From Synergistaceae bacterium (GTDB taxonomy: Bacteria; Synergistota; Synergistia; Synergistales; Aminobacteriaceae): a stretch of DNA of 60,278 bases. Positions 1 to 8,871 of the stretch are shown one piece after another. A program made the position numbers and the translations under genes. Numbering within the stretch: the stretch's first letter is position 1; each line of letters opens with the position of its first letter. Below the pieces are notes generated by a model. It was not told the origin of the DNA. It did not search any database and saw nothing but the letters and a program-made list of their open reading frames with translations. The stretch lies in NCBI GenBank assembly GCA_017443985.1, contig JAFSXR010000018.1, positions 1-60,278 of the forward strand. The letters run 5' to 3'.

Positions 1-64
1 AATTTTTTATAATGCTAGCAAAAATATTTTAGCATAAAAATTTTTTCAGAGGGTCGCGGCTTGT

Positions 65-73
65 TGCTATAAT
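65..73 (+). promoter_or_regulatory. Extended -10 promoter for the parA-like gene
   Basis: TGC followed directly by TATAAT, with no convincing -35 box. The same TTGCTATAATATTAA string occurs before the rpiB-upp gene at 2000-2014, so this looks like a recurrent extended -10 promoter of the housekeeping sigma factor. Confidence 0.6.
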
Positions 74-121
74 ATTAAAAAATTATGAAAGAATAAAATT
101 TATAAACAGGTGATAGATAAC

Positions 122-811
122 ATGTCAAAAATTGCAGTAGCGGTACTTAACCGCAAGGGCGGAGTAGGAAAGACCACCATATCGGTTATTCTTGCGCAGA
201 TAGCTTTAGTCAGACATAATAAAGTTCTTGCCGTTGACCTTGACCCCTCGAACAATTTTTCTGACGCTTTAGGCTTCATGAAAAATTATTTCAAAGGTTC
301 ATTAAGAATTAAAAAAACTCTTGAGGACAGCGACGCGGACGCGCCCGAAGAATGGATCGTCATTGACTGCCCCCCGAACCTTGAGGACGCTTCAAAGCAC
401 GCGATTGATTTTGCTGATGTCGTTGTCGTTCCTGTCAGGCCGGATTTCTTCTCGCTGTCAAATCTCGGCTTAATGTATTCCGTTGCTCAGAAGGCCGGCA
501 AGGAAAGAGCGCAGCTTCCGCTGGTAAAAGTAGGTTATGACACGTCATCAATGGCAAAAATTGCAAATCAGCTTATCGCGGACAGAGATTATCCCGTAGC
601 CGCAGACCTGCCGCTTCATAAAAGAATACCGTACAATTTAACTTCGGGCGTTGTATGGTCAACAGGTTTAATTGCAAATTCGAGAAGACCGTACGAAAAA
701 CTTTATGACAAAATTCTCAAGGCCGTTGAAAAATTAAATGACGGTATCGCCGACATTAACGAGGTCTGGACCGAAAGAAAAGAGGAAGAATTAGACAATG
801 CGGATATTTAA
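122..811 (+). CDS. ParA/MinD-family ATPase
   Basis: A 229-residue P-loop ATPase of the ParA/Soj type, a family that positions DNA or protein cargo. A deviant Walker A (KGGVGKTT) lies at the N-terminus, followed by the Walker A' aspartate in DLDPS and a Walker B-like IDCPPN. I place the start at ATG 122, preceded by AGGTG at a good distance; an in-frame GTG at 110 has no ribosome-binding site. The 3' end overlaps the next gene by 14 bp, so the two are probably translationally coupled. No ParB gene or parS-like palindrome is seen next to it. It may be an orphan ParA that places some non-chromosomal cargo. Confidence 0.85.
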   Translation: MSKIAVAVLNRKGGVGKTTISVILAQIALVRHNKVLAVDLDPSNNFSDALGFMKNYFKGSLRIKKTLEDSDADAPEEWIVIDCPPNLEDASKHAIDFADVVVVPVRPDFFSLSNLGLMYSVAQKAGKERAQLPLVKVGYDTSSMAKIANQLIADRDYPVAADLPLHKRIPYNLTSGVVWSTGLIANSRRPYEKLYDKILKAVEKLNDGIADINEVWTERKEEELDNADI

Positions 812-1931
812 GGGACTTGAGAATATTCATTCCGTAATTGACAGGCACGAAATAGAATGGCGCAGGGAACAGGGCGAGCCTGTTGAAGATTTGCCGGAGT
901 TCAGCATTGAGGAATCAGTCAGAAGACGTTTGACGAAGAGCACGGCGGAAGGCTCCGGGAAATTTTCGGCTGACAGATTTTTAGGCGCGTCAGCTCCAAA
1001 AAAGAACAAGACTAATGTTGAAGTCGTTGACGTTATCAAGCAGAAGGACGGCAAGCCTCACTCTTGGCTTTATAACGAAGTTCTCAAGGCTATTCAGGAC
1101 GCAGCAGGCAATAACAAAAACACGAAGGTTGTTGCGGTTTTTATTCCTGTTGTTCAGAACGGCAAAGAATTTGAAGATCTGCCGGTCGATGCCAGCGTAA
1201 CACTGCCGCCCGTCAATGAAGAAGATATAAATTTCAAGGACTTAATCGAAAATTCAGAGCCTGAGCCGGAAATTTCAAGCAGCGATGACGAAGGCGAAGC
1301 GCAGATAGAACACGAAGAGCCGGAAATTTTGCAAGAACAGGAGCCGATCGAAGCCGCTGAAGAAATTTCAGAGCCGGAGGAACAGCCGAAATTATCCGAA
1401 GATTTTAATTTAATTCCCGAAAGTCAGGACAAGCCGGACGCAGAACTCGCCGAAGCCTTCAGCGTAATGGAAGAAAAATTAGACGAGGCTTTGAGCGAAA
1501 ATAAAGAGCAGGAGCCTGATACTGTCCCGGAAGTTTTACAGGAAGAGCCGGAAGTTTCTATTGAGCCGGAGCCTGAACCCGAAGAAGCTGAGGACGAAAT
1601 TGCATCAGATGCTCTTGAAGTCCCGACCAATGAAGTTTTAGATTTTGAGGAATTTCCGGTTATAAGGGAAGAAGAAACGGACGCGCCGGTTGAAGTTGAA
1701 GATGTCATAGAGGAAATTACGCCCGAAGATAATTTGGACGAGCCTGTCCAGTCCGATGAGACAAACGAGGAGGAGAAAGAGGAATTAGCTCCGCTTGATG
1801 ATCTTGAAGATGATGAAATTTTTGAAGAGCATGAAGCCGTTAATGATAAAGTAAATTCTCTTTCTGAAGAAGAGAATGGAAATGAAAGCGATAATAACGA
1901 GGAAATTATAAGGCTTGACTTAGGCGAATGA
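798..1931 (+). CDS. Acidic, largely disordered partner of ParA-like ATPase
   Basis: A 377-residue protein I cannot assign. Residues 1-145 are of mixed composition with an Arg-rich stretch (SVRRRLTK) and an ordered-looking segment, NEVLKAIQDAAGNNKNTKVVA. From about residue 150 on the chain is almost all Glu, Asp, Pro, Ser and Leu, an extended acidic tail of about 225 residues. The ATG lies inside the end of the ParA-like gene, which implies a fixed stoichiometric partnership. A role as adaptor or nucleotide-exchange partner for the ATPase is inference. A Ser-rich open frame on the other strand is only the mirror of the Glu codons. Confidence 0.75.
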   Translation: MRIFKGLENIHSVIDRHEIEWRREQGEPVEDLPEFSIEESVRRRLTKSTAEGSGKFSADRFLGASAPKKNKTNVEVVDVIKQKDGKPHSWLYNEVLKAIQDAAGNNKNTKVVAVFIPVVQNGKEFEDLPVDASVTLPPVNEEDINFKDLIENSEPEPEISSSDDEGEAQIEHEEPEILQEQEPIEAAEEISEPEEQPKLSEDFNLIPESQDKPDAELAEAFSVMEEKLDEALSENKEQEPDTVPEVLQEEPEVSIEPEPEPEEAEDEIASDALEVPTNEVLDFEEFPVIREEETDAPVEVEDVIEEITPEDNLDEPVQSDETNEEEKEELAPLDDLEDDEIFEEHEAVNDKVNSLSEEENGNESDNNEEIIRLDLGE

Positions 1932-1960
1932 AAATTCACGAGTTAAAATTTAAGAATGGG

Positions 1961-1988
1961 GGGTTAGGAACTAGCTCCTCATTTTTTT
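1961..1988 (+). terminator. Weak terminator after the acidic partner gene
   Basis: TTAGGA and TCCTC arms followed by a T-run. The arms look like a decayed heptamer inverted pair, the same unit seen at several other gene ends. The stem is short, so this is tentative. Confidence 0.35.
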
Positions 1989-2000
1989 GTGGAATTTACT

Positions 2001-2009
2001 TGCTATAAT
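2001..2009 (+). promoter_or_regulatory. Extended -10 promoter for rpiB-upp
   Basis: TGC-TATAAT, the same extended -10 string as at 65-73. It lies about 58 bp before the chosen start codon. Confidence 0.6.
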
Positions 2010-2066
2010 ATTAAGAAAATTTTTCCATATGAATAAATCCATTTAGAAAGGGAGTTGTACTCTAAC

Positions 2067-3164
2067 ATGAAGATAGCATTTGGCTGCGACCACGCAGGGT
2101 TTGTTTTGAAGGACGCAGTTGTCAAATTTTTACGCTCAAAAGATGGTATCGAGCTCATTGATTTTGGAGCGTATGAATATGACCACGACGACGATTACAC
2201 GGGCCCGGCTATAAAAGTCGGCAGGGCGATTCTTGAAGAAGAAGCCGACGCAGGCGTTTTATTATGCGGAACAGGTTTCGGAATTGCAATCGCCGCAAAT
2301 AAAGTACCCGGCATACGCGCAGTGCCGTGCAACCATGCACACTACGCGAAAATGGCAAAAGCCCACAACAATGCGAACGTCATAACGCTGGGCGGAACTT
2401 TACTCAAGCCGGAAGAAGTCCCGGAAATTCTTGAGACTTGGCTGTCAACTGAATTTGAGGGCGGCAGACATATACGCAGAATTAATAAAATCGCTCAGAT
2501 TGAAAGATCTACGTTGAATGTCATCTATCAGGGCGGCGGTCGCGTTGTAATTTTCAATCACCCGTTAGTTCAGCATAAGGTTGGAATAATCCGCGACATT
2601 AACACGAGCGTTAAGCAGTTCCGTGAGCTTCTTCAGGAAATCGCCGGCCTTATGGTCTATGAGATCACGCGCAACCTGCCGCTCACTGACAAAGAAGTTC
2701 AGACACCTATCGAAAAAACTACGGTAAAGACTATAGAGGGCAAGAAGCTCGCAATAGTTCCCGTTTTGAGAGCAGGTTTAGGAATGGTAGACGGAATTTT
2801 ACGGGTCGTGCCTAACGCTAAAGTCGGGCACATAGGACTTTACAGAGACCCCAAGACTCTTGAGCCCGTTGAATATTATTGCAAACTTCCTTTTGATATT
2901 GAGGAGCGAGAAATTTTTGTGCTTGACCCGATGTTGGCAACAGGCGGAAGCGCAAGCGCGGCAATAAGCCTCATTAAGAAACGCGGAGGCCGTAAAATTT
3001 CACTTGTGTGCTTAATCGCCGCTCCTGATGGAATTGAAAGAGTCCATAAAGATCACCCGGACGCTTCGATTTTTATCGCGGCACTTGATTCGCATCTCAA
3101 CGATCACGGTTACATTGTTCCCGGACTTGGCGACGCAGGGGACAGACTTTTCGGAACGAAATAA
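2067..3164 (+). CDS. RpiB-Upp fusion: ribose-5-phosphate isomerase B / uracil phosphoribosyltransferase
   Basis: One 365-residue frame joins two complete enzymes. Residues 1-150 are RpiB/LacAB: the GCDHAG start, the catalytic-Cys loop [15 protein letters not shown], and [11 protein letters not shown]. Residues 155-365 are Upp: [25 protein letters not shown], the PRPP-binding [11 protein letters not shown], and a C-terminal [12 protein letters not shown]. Each half is close to its normal stand-alone length. RpiB interconverts ribulose-5-P and ribose-5-P; Upp makes UMP from uracil and PRPP, so the halves are two steps apart around PRPP synthase. ATG 2067 is chosen because RpiB homology begins there; GGGAG lies 12 bp upstream. 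Confidence 0.93.
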   Translation: MKIAFGCDHAGFVLKDAVVKFLRSKDGIELIDFGAYEYDHDDDYTGPAIKVGRAILEEEADAGVLLCGTGFGIAIAANKVPGIRAVPCNHAHYAKMAKAHNNANVITLGGTLLKPEEVPEILETWLSTEFEGGRHIRRINKIAQIERSTLNVIYQGGGRVVIFNHPLVQHKVGIIRDINTSVKQFRELLQEIAGLMVYEITRNLPLTDKEVQTPIEKTTVKTIEGKKLAIVPVLRAGLGMVDGILRVVPNAKVGHIGLYRDPKTLEPVEYYCKLPFDIEEREIFVLDPMLATGGSASAAISLIKKRGGRKISLVCLIAAPDGIERVHKDHPDASIFIAALDSHLNDHGYIVPGLGDAGDRLFGTK

Positions 3165-3169
3165 ATATT

Positions 3170-3290
3170 AACCCCCTCGCCATTTCATGGCCCTCTCCCC
3201 CTTATCAGGGGGCGCGAGATTATGGCTTCATACTTGCCGCCCATGCTAAGGGGAGGGGGACCTGCCTAAGGCAGGTGGAGGGGTTTTATA
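3170..3290. repeat. Palindromic GC-rich intergenic repeat (REP/MITE-like)
   Basis: A GC-rich block unlike its surroundings. Outer inverted ends AACCCCCTC and GAGGGGTT enclose further C-runs and G-runs (CTCCCCC ... GGGGGAG-type pairings) and an inner perfect palindrome, CCTGCCTAAGGCAGG. It can fold into one long branched hairpin ending in TTTT. It resembles the palindromic repeats scattered between genes in many gut bacteria, and may also act as a terminator for rpiB-upp. Confidence 0.65.
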
Positions 3291-3294
3291 AAAA

Positions 3295-4179
3295 ATGCTT
3301 GACGTAAAATTATTTTTGTTTATCATCATCGGCTTTTTCTGGGGAGGATTGACCGCTCCGATATCAATAAGACTTGCTGGACTTTACGGAATAATTGACA
3401 TTCCCGACGCTAGAAAAATTCATAAAGGACAAATGCCGCGTGGCGCAGGTCTTGGCCTGTGGCTGGGATATTTATTAATGGCTGTGATAATGTCGGAAAA
3501 ACTGCCCTCGCTCCGTTATATAGCAACCGGCGGAACGTTAATATTTTTCTGCGGTTATCTTGACGATATGTGCTCGCTAAGTCCTTTTTTGAGGCTTATA
3601 CTTCATTTAATAGCTGCGTCTATTGTCGTATTGCCGACAAATTTTAATATCGCCGTGAGTTTTTTTGCTATTCTTTGGATAGCAGGACTGACGAGCGCAT
3701 ATAATTTAATTGACGGAATGAACGGACTGTGCATTTCGCTTTTCATAGCTTCATCAGTAACTTTATTTTTGCTTGGGAACGATTACGCGATAATTTACAC
3801 GGGCGCAATGGCTTTAGGGATTTTGTGCTGGAATTTTCCTGCTGCCCAGACTTTTTTGGGCGACGGCGGAAGCACGCTGCTTGGATATTTATTCGCGTCG
3901 CACTTCATGACTTCGGCACTTCCGAACTTGCAAAGCGTCAGAGTTTACGAATTTATTTTGCTGCTTATCTTATTCGGCGGCATTCCCGTTGTCGATACAT
4001 TGACGGCATTCACTCGGCGAATGTTGTCGGGGAAATCTCCGTTCTACCCTGATAAAAAACATTTACATCATATTTTAATTTCTTTGACCGGCTCGAACAT
4101 TTTAACGGTGAGCATAATTTTAACGTTGCAGGTTTTAATGCTTTTTGCCGGAATACAATTATATTTGAGGCTGAAATAA
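3295..4179 (+). CDS. WecA/TagO-type polyprenyl-phosphate N-acetylhexosamine-1-phosphate transferase
   Basis: A 294-residue polytopic membrane enzyme of the MraY/WecA family. Such enzymes load a sugar-1-phosphate, usually GlcNAc-1-P from UDP-GlcNAc, onto undecaprenyl phosphate at the inner face of the membrane. Family motifs appear in order: DARKIHKGQMPRGAG, the Mg-binding GYLDD, NLIDGMNGL, FLGDGGSTLLGY and the carbohydrate-recognition loop KKHLHHIL. The next gene makes ManNAc from GlcNAc, pointing to an undecaprenyl-linked surface glycan or O-antigen. The exact donor sugar cannot be read from sequence. Confidence 0.88.
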   Translation: MLDVKLFLFIIIGFFWGGLTAPISIRLAGLYGIIDIPDARKIHKGQMPRGAGLGLWLGYLLMAVIMSEKLPSLRYIATGGTLIFFCGYLDDMCSLSPFLRLILHLIAASIVVLPTNFNIAVSFFAILWIAGLTSAYNLIDGMNGLCISLFIASSVTLFLLGNDYAIIYTGAMALGILCWNFPAAQTFLGDGGSTLLGYLFASHFMTSALPNLQSVRVYEFILLLILFGGIPVVDTLTAFTRRMLSGKSPFYPDKKHLHHILISLTGSNILTVSIILTLQVLMLFAGIQLYLRLK

Positions 4180-4184
4180 AAAAA

Positions 4185-5294
4185 ATGAAAAATATTACAT
4201 GCGTAGCGGGCACACGGCCTGAAGCCATAAAAATGGCTCCTGTGATCTTAGAACTTAAAAAAAATCCTGACTTCAAAGTTACAACGCTTGCGACAGGACA
4301 GCACACGGACATGTTAAGACAGGCATTAAAAGATTTCGGAATAACTCCTGACGTTGACTTAAATATAATGAAGCAGGCGCAGACACTTGACTACATAACT
4401 TCAAGCGTGCTGCAGGGCGTGGGAAAATTTCTGGACGAAAATCCGCAAGATATGATTTTAGTACACGGAGATACTTCGACGACATTCGCGGCGGCTCTTG
4501 CAGGTTTTTATCGTCATGTTCCTGTCGGTCATGTTGAGGCAGGATTGAGGAGCCATAATTTAGCGTTGCCGTTTCCTGAAGAGGCTAACAGAATTTTGAC
4601 AGACGGAATAGCAGATTTATTTTTTGCTCCGACTGAAGGCGACGCGGAAAATTTACGGCGCGAGGGCAAGAGCAAAAATATTTTTATAACGGGCAACACC
4701 GTCATTGATGCTCTGTATGACATTCTCGAACGCAGCAAGGCCAAGAGCGAACCTGAATACATGCAAAAAATTAACGGCAGGCACATGATTTTAATGACTG
4801 CTCACCGGCGCGAGTCGTGGGGAAAAACTCTCGAAGGGATTTGCGCGGCTGTGGCTGATGTCATAAAAAATCGCAATGATGTCGTGTTTTTAATTCCTCT
4901 TCATAAAAATCCCGTTGTCCGGGACGTTATAAAAAATTCCCTTAAATATTTTACGGAAAATATAATTTTCACGGAGCCTTTGAATTATCCTGAATTTGTC
5001 TACGCTATGAGCAAGAGCACTTTTATTTTGTCCGACAGCGGAGGAGTGCAGGAGGAGGCCAGCGCGATTAACAAGCCTGTTTTAATTATGCGTACTCTAT
5101 CAGAACGGCCGGAAGCGATAACTCACGGGACGTGTATATTAGTCGGCACTGAGCGCGACAATATCCGCAGTGAAGCGTTAAAAATTTTGAATGAGCCTGA
5201 ATATTTGAAAACTATAATCGCAAAAAATAAAATGCCTTTCGGGAACGGTTCGGCGAGCAAAAAAATTCACGAGGCTGTGAGAGAATTTTTCTAA
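4185..5294 (+). CDS. wecB: UDP-N-acetylglucosamine 2-epimerase (non-hydrolysing)
   Basis: A 369-residue GT-B-fold epimerase interconverting UDP-GlcNAc and UDP-ManNAc in the cytoplasm. Visible family motifs are AGTRPEAIKMAPV at the N-terminus, VHGDTST, HVEAGLRS, TGNTVIDAL, TAHRRESW and SDSGGVQEEA. Length is normal. It starts 5 bp after the WecA-like gene, so the two are co-transcribed and should feed one glycan pathway. Confidence 0.93.
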   Translation: MKNITCVAGTRPEAIKMAPVILELKKNPDFKVTTLATGQHTDMLRQALKDFGITPDVDLNIMKQAQTLDYITSSVLQGVGKFLDENPQDMILVHGDTSTTFAAALAGFYRHVPVGHVEAGLRSHNLALPFPEEANRILTDGIADLFFAPTEGDAENLRREGKSKNIFITGNTVIDALYDILERSKAKSEPEYMQKINGRHMILMTAHRRESWGKTLEGICAAVADVIKNRNDVVFLIPLHKNPVVRDVIKNSLKYFTENIIFTEPLNYPEFVYAMSKSTFILSDSGGVQEEASAINKPVLIMRTLSERPEAITHGTCILVGTERDNIRSEALKILNEPEYLKTIIAKNKMPFGNGSASKKIHEAVREFF

Positions 5295-5296
5295 AA

Positions 5297-6163
5297 ATGA
5301 CTGAAGCGAAAAAAGCAACTGCACGCCGTAATGCAAAGGACACAATTTTCGCGGATCTGTTCAGCATTCCGAAATATCTTTTGCAATTATTTCAGGCACT
5401 CCACCCGGAAATGACAGACGTAAAAGAAAACGACCTTAAAATTTTAACTTTAACTCATGTTCTTTTTAATCGCACTTATAACGACATGGGGATTTTAGTT
5501 AAAAACAAGCTGATTATTTTAATCGAAGCTCAATCAACATGGTCAATAAATATTTTAATCAGAGTTTTATTGTATCTTGCTTCAACCTATCATGATTACA
5601 TACATGACAACGGCAAAATTGTATACAGTTCTACAAAATTAGAAATTCCAGAGCCGGAATTTTATATTATTTATACCGGCGATAAAAAAATCGAAAAAGA
5701 TTTTATTTCGTTACGTGAAGATTTTTTTGAAAATCCGAACGCAAAATTAGATTTGACCGCAAGAGTTATTCACGTTGAAAATAAAGACGACATAATCGGT
5801 CAATATATAATTTTCTGTCATGTTTTTGATGAGCAGAGAAAAATTCACGGCTACAGTAAAGCAACGATTGAAAATACTATCAGAATTTGTCAAAATTCAA
5901 ACGTGTTGAGAGAATATCTTGAAAGCCGCAAAAAGGAGGTTATAGATATAATGTTTACGTTGTTCAGTCAGGAGTACGCTACTGAAGCATACGGCAGAGA
6001 ACAGAAAATACAAGGTGTGGTTGAAACTTGCAGGAAACTTGGCTCTTCAATCGAAAATGCTATTAATATGGTTTCGGAAAGTTTAGGCCTTTCAAAAGAC
6101 ACTGCGGCCGGGTACGTTAAAGAATTTTGGGAAAATAATACTGAGGGAGGTACTACACTATAG
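5297..6163 (+). CDS. Rpn/PD-(D/E)XK nuclease-family transposase-like protein
   Basis: A 288-residue protein of the Rpn / PD-(D/E)XK family, commonly annotated as recombination-promoting nucleases. The core is visible as NDMGILVKNKLIILIEAQST followed by the helix NILIRVLLYLASTYHDYI; the IEAQ segment takes the ExK/ExQ catalytic position. The C-terminus ends in a helical segment rich in Glu and Gly. It begins 2 bp after wecB, has no clear Shine-Dalgarno of its own, and splits the wec-mur genes. This is typical of how these genes are scattered as selfish or accessory insertions. Activity is unproven. Confidence 0.75.
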   Translation: MTEAKKATARRNAKDTIFADLFSIPKYLLQLFQALHPEMTDVKENDLKILTLTHVLFNRTYNDMGILVKNKLIILIEAQSTWSINILIRVLLYLASTYHDYIHDNGKIVYSSTKLEIPEPEFYIIYTGDKKIEKDFISLREDFFENPNAKLDLTARVIHVENKDDIIGQYIIFCHVFDEQRKIHGYSKATIENTIRICQNSNVLREYLESRKKEVIDIMFTLFSQEYATEAYGREQKIQGVVETCRKLGSSIENAINMVSESLGLSKDTAAGYVKEFWENNTEGGTTL

Positions 6164-6171
6164 AAAATATA

Positions 6172-7431
6172 ATGAAAATTAACGGCGGTATTCCGTTAAA
6201 AGGCACAGTGAAAACTCAAGGAGCTAAGAACGCCGCTCTAACTGTCATGCCTGTCTGCTTATTGTTGCGGGACGGAATTTTGACGCTGGATAACGTGCCG
6301 GATCTATACGGCATTAATACAATGATTGAAATTTTGAGAGACTTGGGCGTTGAAATTGAAATTAACCGCGAACTTAAAGATCCTCAAATGATTTTCAAAG
6401 TTCCCAATGAAATTAAATGGGAAGTCTCAGAAACTTTAGCACGCAAAATGCGCGGCTCTTCGTTATTGCTTGGGCCTCTTCTTGCGAGCTGCGGTCAGAT
6501 TTCGCTGCCTCTGCCAGGCGGCTGTTCAATAGGCGCAAGGCCGATTGATTTACACTTGAAAGGCTTAAAACAAATGGGCGCGGAAATTGACGTTCAAAAC
6601 GGTGTCGTTCATGCGAAAGTAAAAGGACGTTTGAGGGGCCGCAGAATTTATCTTGACTTCCCCTCAGTAGGAGCAACTGAAAATTTAATGATGGCGGCTT
6701 CGTTAGCTCAGGGTGAGACAATAATTGAAAACATAGCGCGTGAGCCTGAAATTGATAATCTTGCGGACGTTCTGCGTTGTATCGGCGTTCCTGTCGAACT
6801 CGAGGGCACCGGCAGCGTTAGAATACAGGGCGTTGATAAAGTTCATTCAGGCCGCGAGCGCGTTATCCCGGATAGGATCGAAGCCTGCACTTATATTTTA
6901 GCCGGTGTCATGACTAACGGTCATATTAAAGTTGAGGACGTAGTGCCGCGACATATTGACGCGATATTAGCAAAACTTGAGGAGAGCGGAGCAAAATTCA
7001 AAGTCAAAAAAAATACCGTCGAAGTTTTTCCGTCAAAAAAACGTCTTCACCCGGTCGCTATAAAAACTTTGCCCTATCCCGGCTTCCCGACTGACGCACA
7101 GCCTCAAATGGCGGCGGCTCTCTCGCTTGCTCAAGGTGTCAGCACGATTGAAGAGAGCGTTTTTCAGGCGCGTTTTCTTTACGCTCAGGAATTAAACAGA
7201 ATGGGGGCGGATATAAAAATTGCACGCGATGTAGCGATAATTCACGGCGTTGATAAACTTCAGGGTGCACCGGTAAGAGCTACGGACTTGAGAGCAGGCG
7301 CGGCGTTAATAATGGCAGGGCTGGCCGCTGAAGGCGAAACAACAGTCGATGATATGGTCCACGTATGGCGCGGCTATGAAGCCATCGACAAAAAATTAAC
7401 ATCATTGGGGGCGCAGGTTGAACTCATCTAA
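6172..7431 (+). CDS. murA: UDP-N-acetylglucosamine 1-carboxyvinyltransferase
   Basis: The 419-residue first committed enzyme of peptidoglycan synthesis, adding enolpyruvate from PEP to UDP-GlcNAc. The inside-out barrel signatures are present: QGAKNAAL with the UDP-sugar-binding Lys19-Asn20, and the active-site loop PGGCSIGARP with catalytic Cys118 (the fosfomycin-target cysteine, so the cysteine form). FPTDAQPQMAA and the C-terminal RAGAALIMAGL also match. Full length. The 3' end overlaps the next gene by 14 bp. Confidence 0.96.
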   Translation: MKINGGIPLKGTVKTQGAKNAALTVMPVCLLLRDGILTLDNVPDLYGINTMIEILRDLGVEIEINRELKDPQMIFKVPNEIKWEVSETLARKMRGSSLLLGPLLASCGQISLPLPGGCSIGARPIDLHLKGLKQMGAEIDVQNGVVHAKVKGRLRGRRIYLDFPSVGATENLMMAASLAQGETIIENIAREPEIDNLADVLRCIGVPVELEGTGSVRIQGVDKVHSGRERVIPDRIEACTYILAGVMTNGHIKVEDVVPRHIDAILAKLEESGAKFKVKKNTVEVFPSKKRLHPVAIKTLPYPGFPTDAQPQMAAALSLAQGVSTIEESVFQARFLYAQELNRMGADIKIARDVAIIHGVDKLQGAPVRATDLRAGAALIMAGLAAEGETTVDDMVHVWRGYEAIDKKLTSLGAQVELI

Positions 7432-8266
7432 AAATTCCGAAGGACTATCAAAAATAAAAATTTTCGCTTTCGTCGGCCCGGCCGGAACAGGCAAGAGCCA
7501 CAGAGCTACTCACGTAGCAAAGCAAAACGGTATAGACGTTATCATTGATGACGGTCTTGTAATTTCACGCGGAAGAATTTTAGCCGGCCGCAGTGCTAAA
7601 TCCGAAGTCAATAGGCTGCGTGCCATTAAACGCGCAATTTTTGAATACGAAGATCACAGAGACGAAGTCATAAGATACCTCACAAAAAATCCCCCGAATA
7701 AATTAATGATCTTGGCCACGTCGGAGGGAATGATTAATAAAATCGTCAAACGTCTCGGCCTCAATCCCCCGTCAAAATTTATAAGCATAGAAGAAATTTC
7801 ATCGCCCGAAGAAATTGAAGCCGCTTTGCGCGAACGCCGTGAAAAAAAACAGCACGTTGTCCCAGTTGCAAAAGCTCAGGTTCAGCAAAATTTTGCAGGA
7901 AAGTTAGTCAGTCAGATACGCGGTTTCTTTAGGGGCAGAGAAAAAGACGAATCGCGCAACACAATCGTCAAGCCTTTATTCAGCTTCAACGGAAGAGTTA
8001 CGATTGAACACGACGCACTCGTCGAGATCAGCAGAAAATTATTAGAGCTTGGAAATCACATCAAAAAAATCCGCGAGCTTGATATTGAAATTTATGATGA
8101 CAAAATCAGCATTGATATCGAAATAGATTTGAACTTAGGAAATAAAAGCGCGTTATCGATCGCCCGTGCATTGCAGAGAAAATTATTAAAAGGCCTCAGC
8201 TATCTCACGGGCATGGAAATTAAGCAGGTTAATATAAAAGTAAACGAGATATTTTATGAGCATTGA
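7418..8266 (+). CDS. P-loop NTPase with C-terminal Asp23/Gls24-like domain
   Basis: A 282-residue protein with two parts. Residues 10-135 hold a Walker A, GPAGTGKS, and a nucleotide-binding core ending in LMILATSEGMI. Residues about 185-282, from NGRVTIEHDALVEISRKLLEL to KQVNIKVNEIF, have the alternating helix/strand pattern of the Asp23/Gls24 envelope-stress family. A short basic linker joins them. The start is TTG inside the end of murA, preceded by a G-run, and the end overlaps the glycosylase gene by 11 bp. The function is unknown; the Gls24 assignment rests on pattern, not on invariant residues. Confidence 0.65.
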   Translation: MNSSKNSEGLSKIKIFAFVGPAGTGKSHRATHVAKQNGIDVIIDDGLVISRGRILAGRSAKSEVNRLRAIKRAIFEYEDHRDEVIRYLTKNPPNKLMILATSEGMINKIVKRLGLNPPSKFISIEEISSPEEIEAALRERREKKQHVVPVAKAQVQQNFAGKLVSQIRGFFRGREKDESRNTIVKPLFSFNGRVTIEHDALVEISRKLLELGNHIKKIRELDIEIYDDKISIDIEIDLNLGNKSALSIARALQRKLLKGLSYLTGMEIKQVNIKVNEIFYEH

Positions 8267-8846
8267 TATTAATTCAGCATGGGAAGAGTTAAAAAACCGC
8301 GTGCAGAACTGTCAAAAATGCAAGCTCTGCGAACAGCGGCATAACACGGTTTTTGGCGAAGGGCCTGTAGAAAATTGCAAAGTGATGATAATCGGCGAGG
8401 GGCCCGGCGAAGAAGAAGACCTCAGCGGAAGACCTTTTATAGGGCCGGCCGGTCAGCTGCTGACTAAAATTTTAGAGCAGGGCGGAGGCATTCCGCGAAG
8501 CTCCGTCTATATTGCAAACATTGTTAAATGCCGTCCGCCTGATAATAGAAATCCCGAACAGGAAGAAATGCTGGCGTGCAGCGAATATATCGAGGCGCAG
8601 TTATTATTATTGCGTCCTAAAATAGTCGTCGCTATGGGGAATATTTCAGCGCAGTGGCTCTTAAAAAGCAAACAGGGAATTACGAAATTGCGCGGTCAAT
8701 GGCTGGACTGGCGCGGTATAAAATTATTTCCGATGTTCCACCCAAGTTATTTACTGCGGAACGCCTCACGCGCAAAGGGCAGCCCGAAAGATTTAACGTG
8801 GCAGGACATAAAAGCATTAAAATTAAAAATTGACGAGATTAATTAA
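8256..8846 (+). CDS. Family 4 uracil-DNA glycosylase (4Fe-4S)
   Basis: A 196-residue DNA repair enzyme that removes uracil from DNA. Cluster ligands are visible as CQKC near residue 19, the Cys of NIVKCRPP and the Cys of LACSEYI. The active-site loop IIGEGPGEEED and the C-terminal MFHPSYLLRN are typical of family 4 (UDGa). Length is normal for the class. It overlaps the P-loop gene and runs into uppS, so it is part of the same transcript. Confidence 0.92.
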   Translation: MSIDINSAWEELKNRVQNCQKCKLCEQRHNTVFGEGPVENCKVMIIGEGPGEEEDLSGRPFIGPAGQLLTKILEQGGGIPRSSVYIANIVKCRPPDNRNPEQEEMLACSEYIEAQLLLLRPKIVVAMGNISAQWLLKSKQGITKLRGQWLDWRGIKLFPMFHPSYLLRNASRAKGSPKDLTWQDIKALKLKIDEIN

Positions 8847-8871
8847 AAAAATTAAAAGGGGAAAAAATTTT

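Noticed and set aside
1424..1939. 171-codon Ser-rich open frame on the minus strand
   Set aside because: Complement of the Glu/Asp codons of the acidic protein; a mirror frame without its own start signals.
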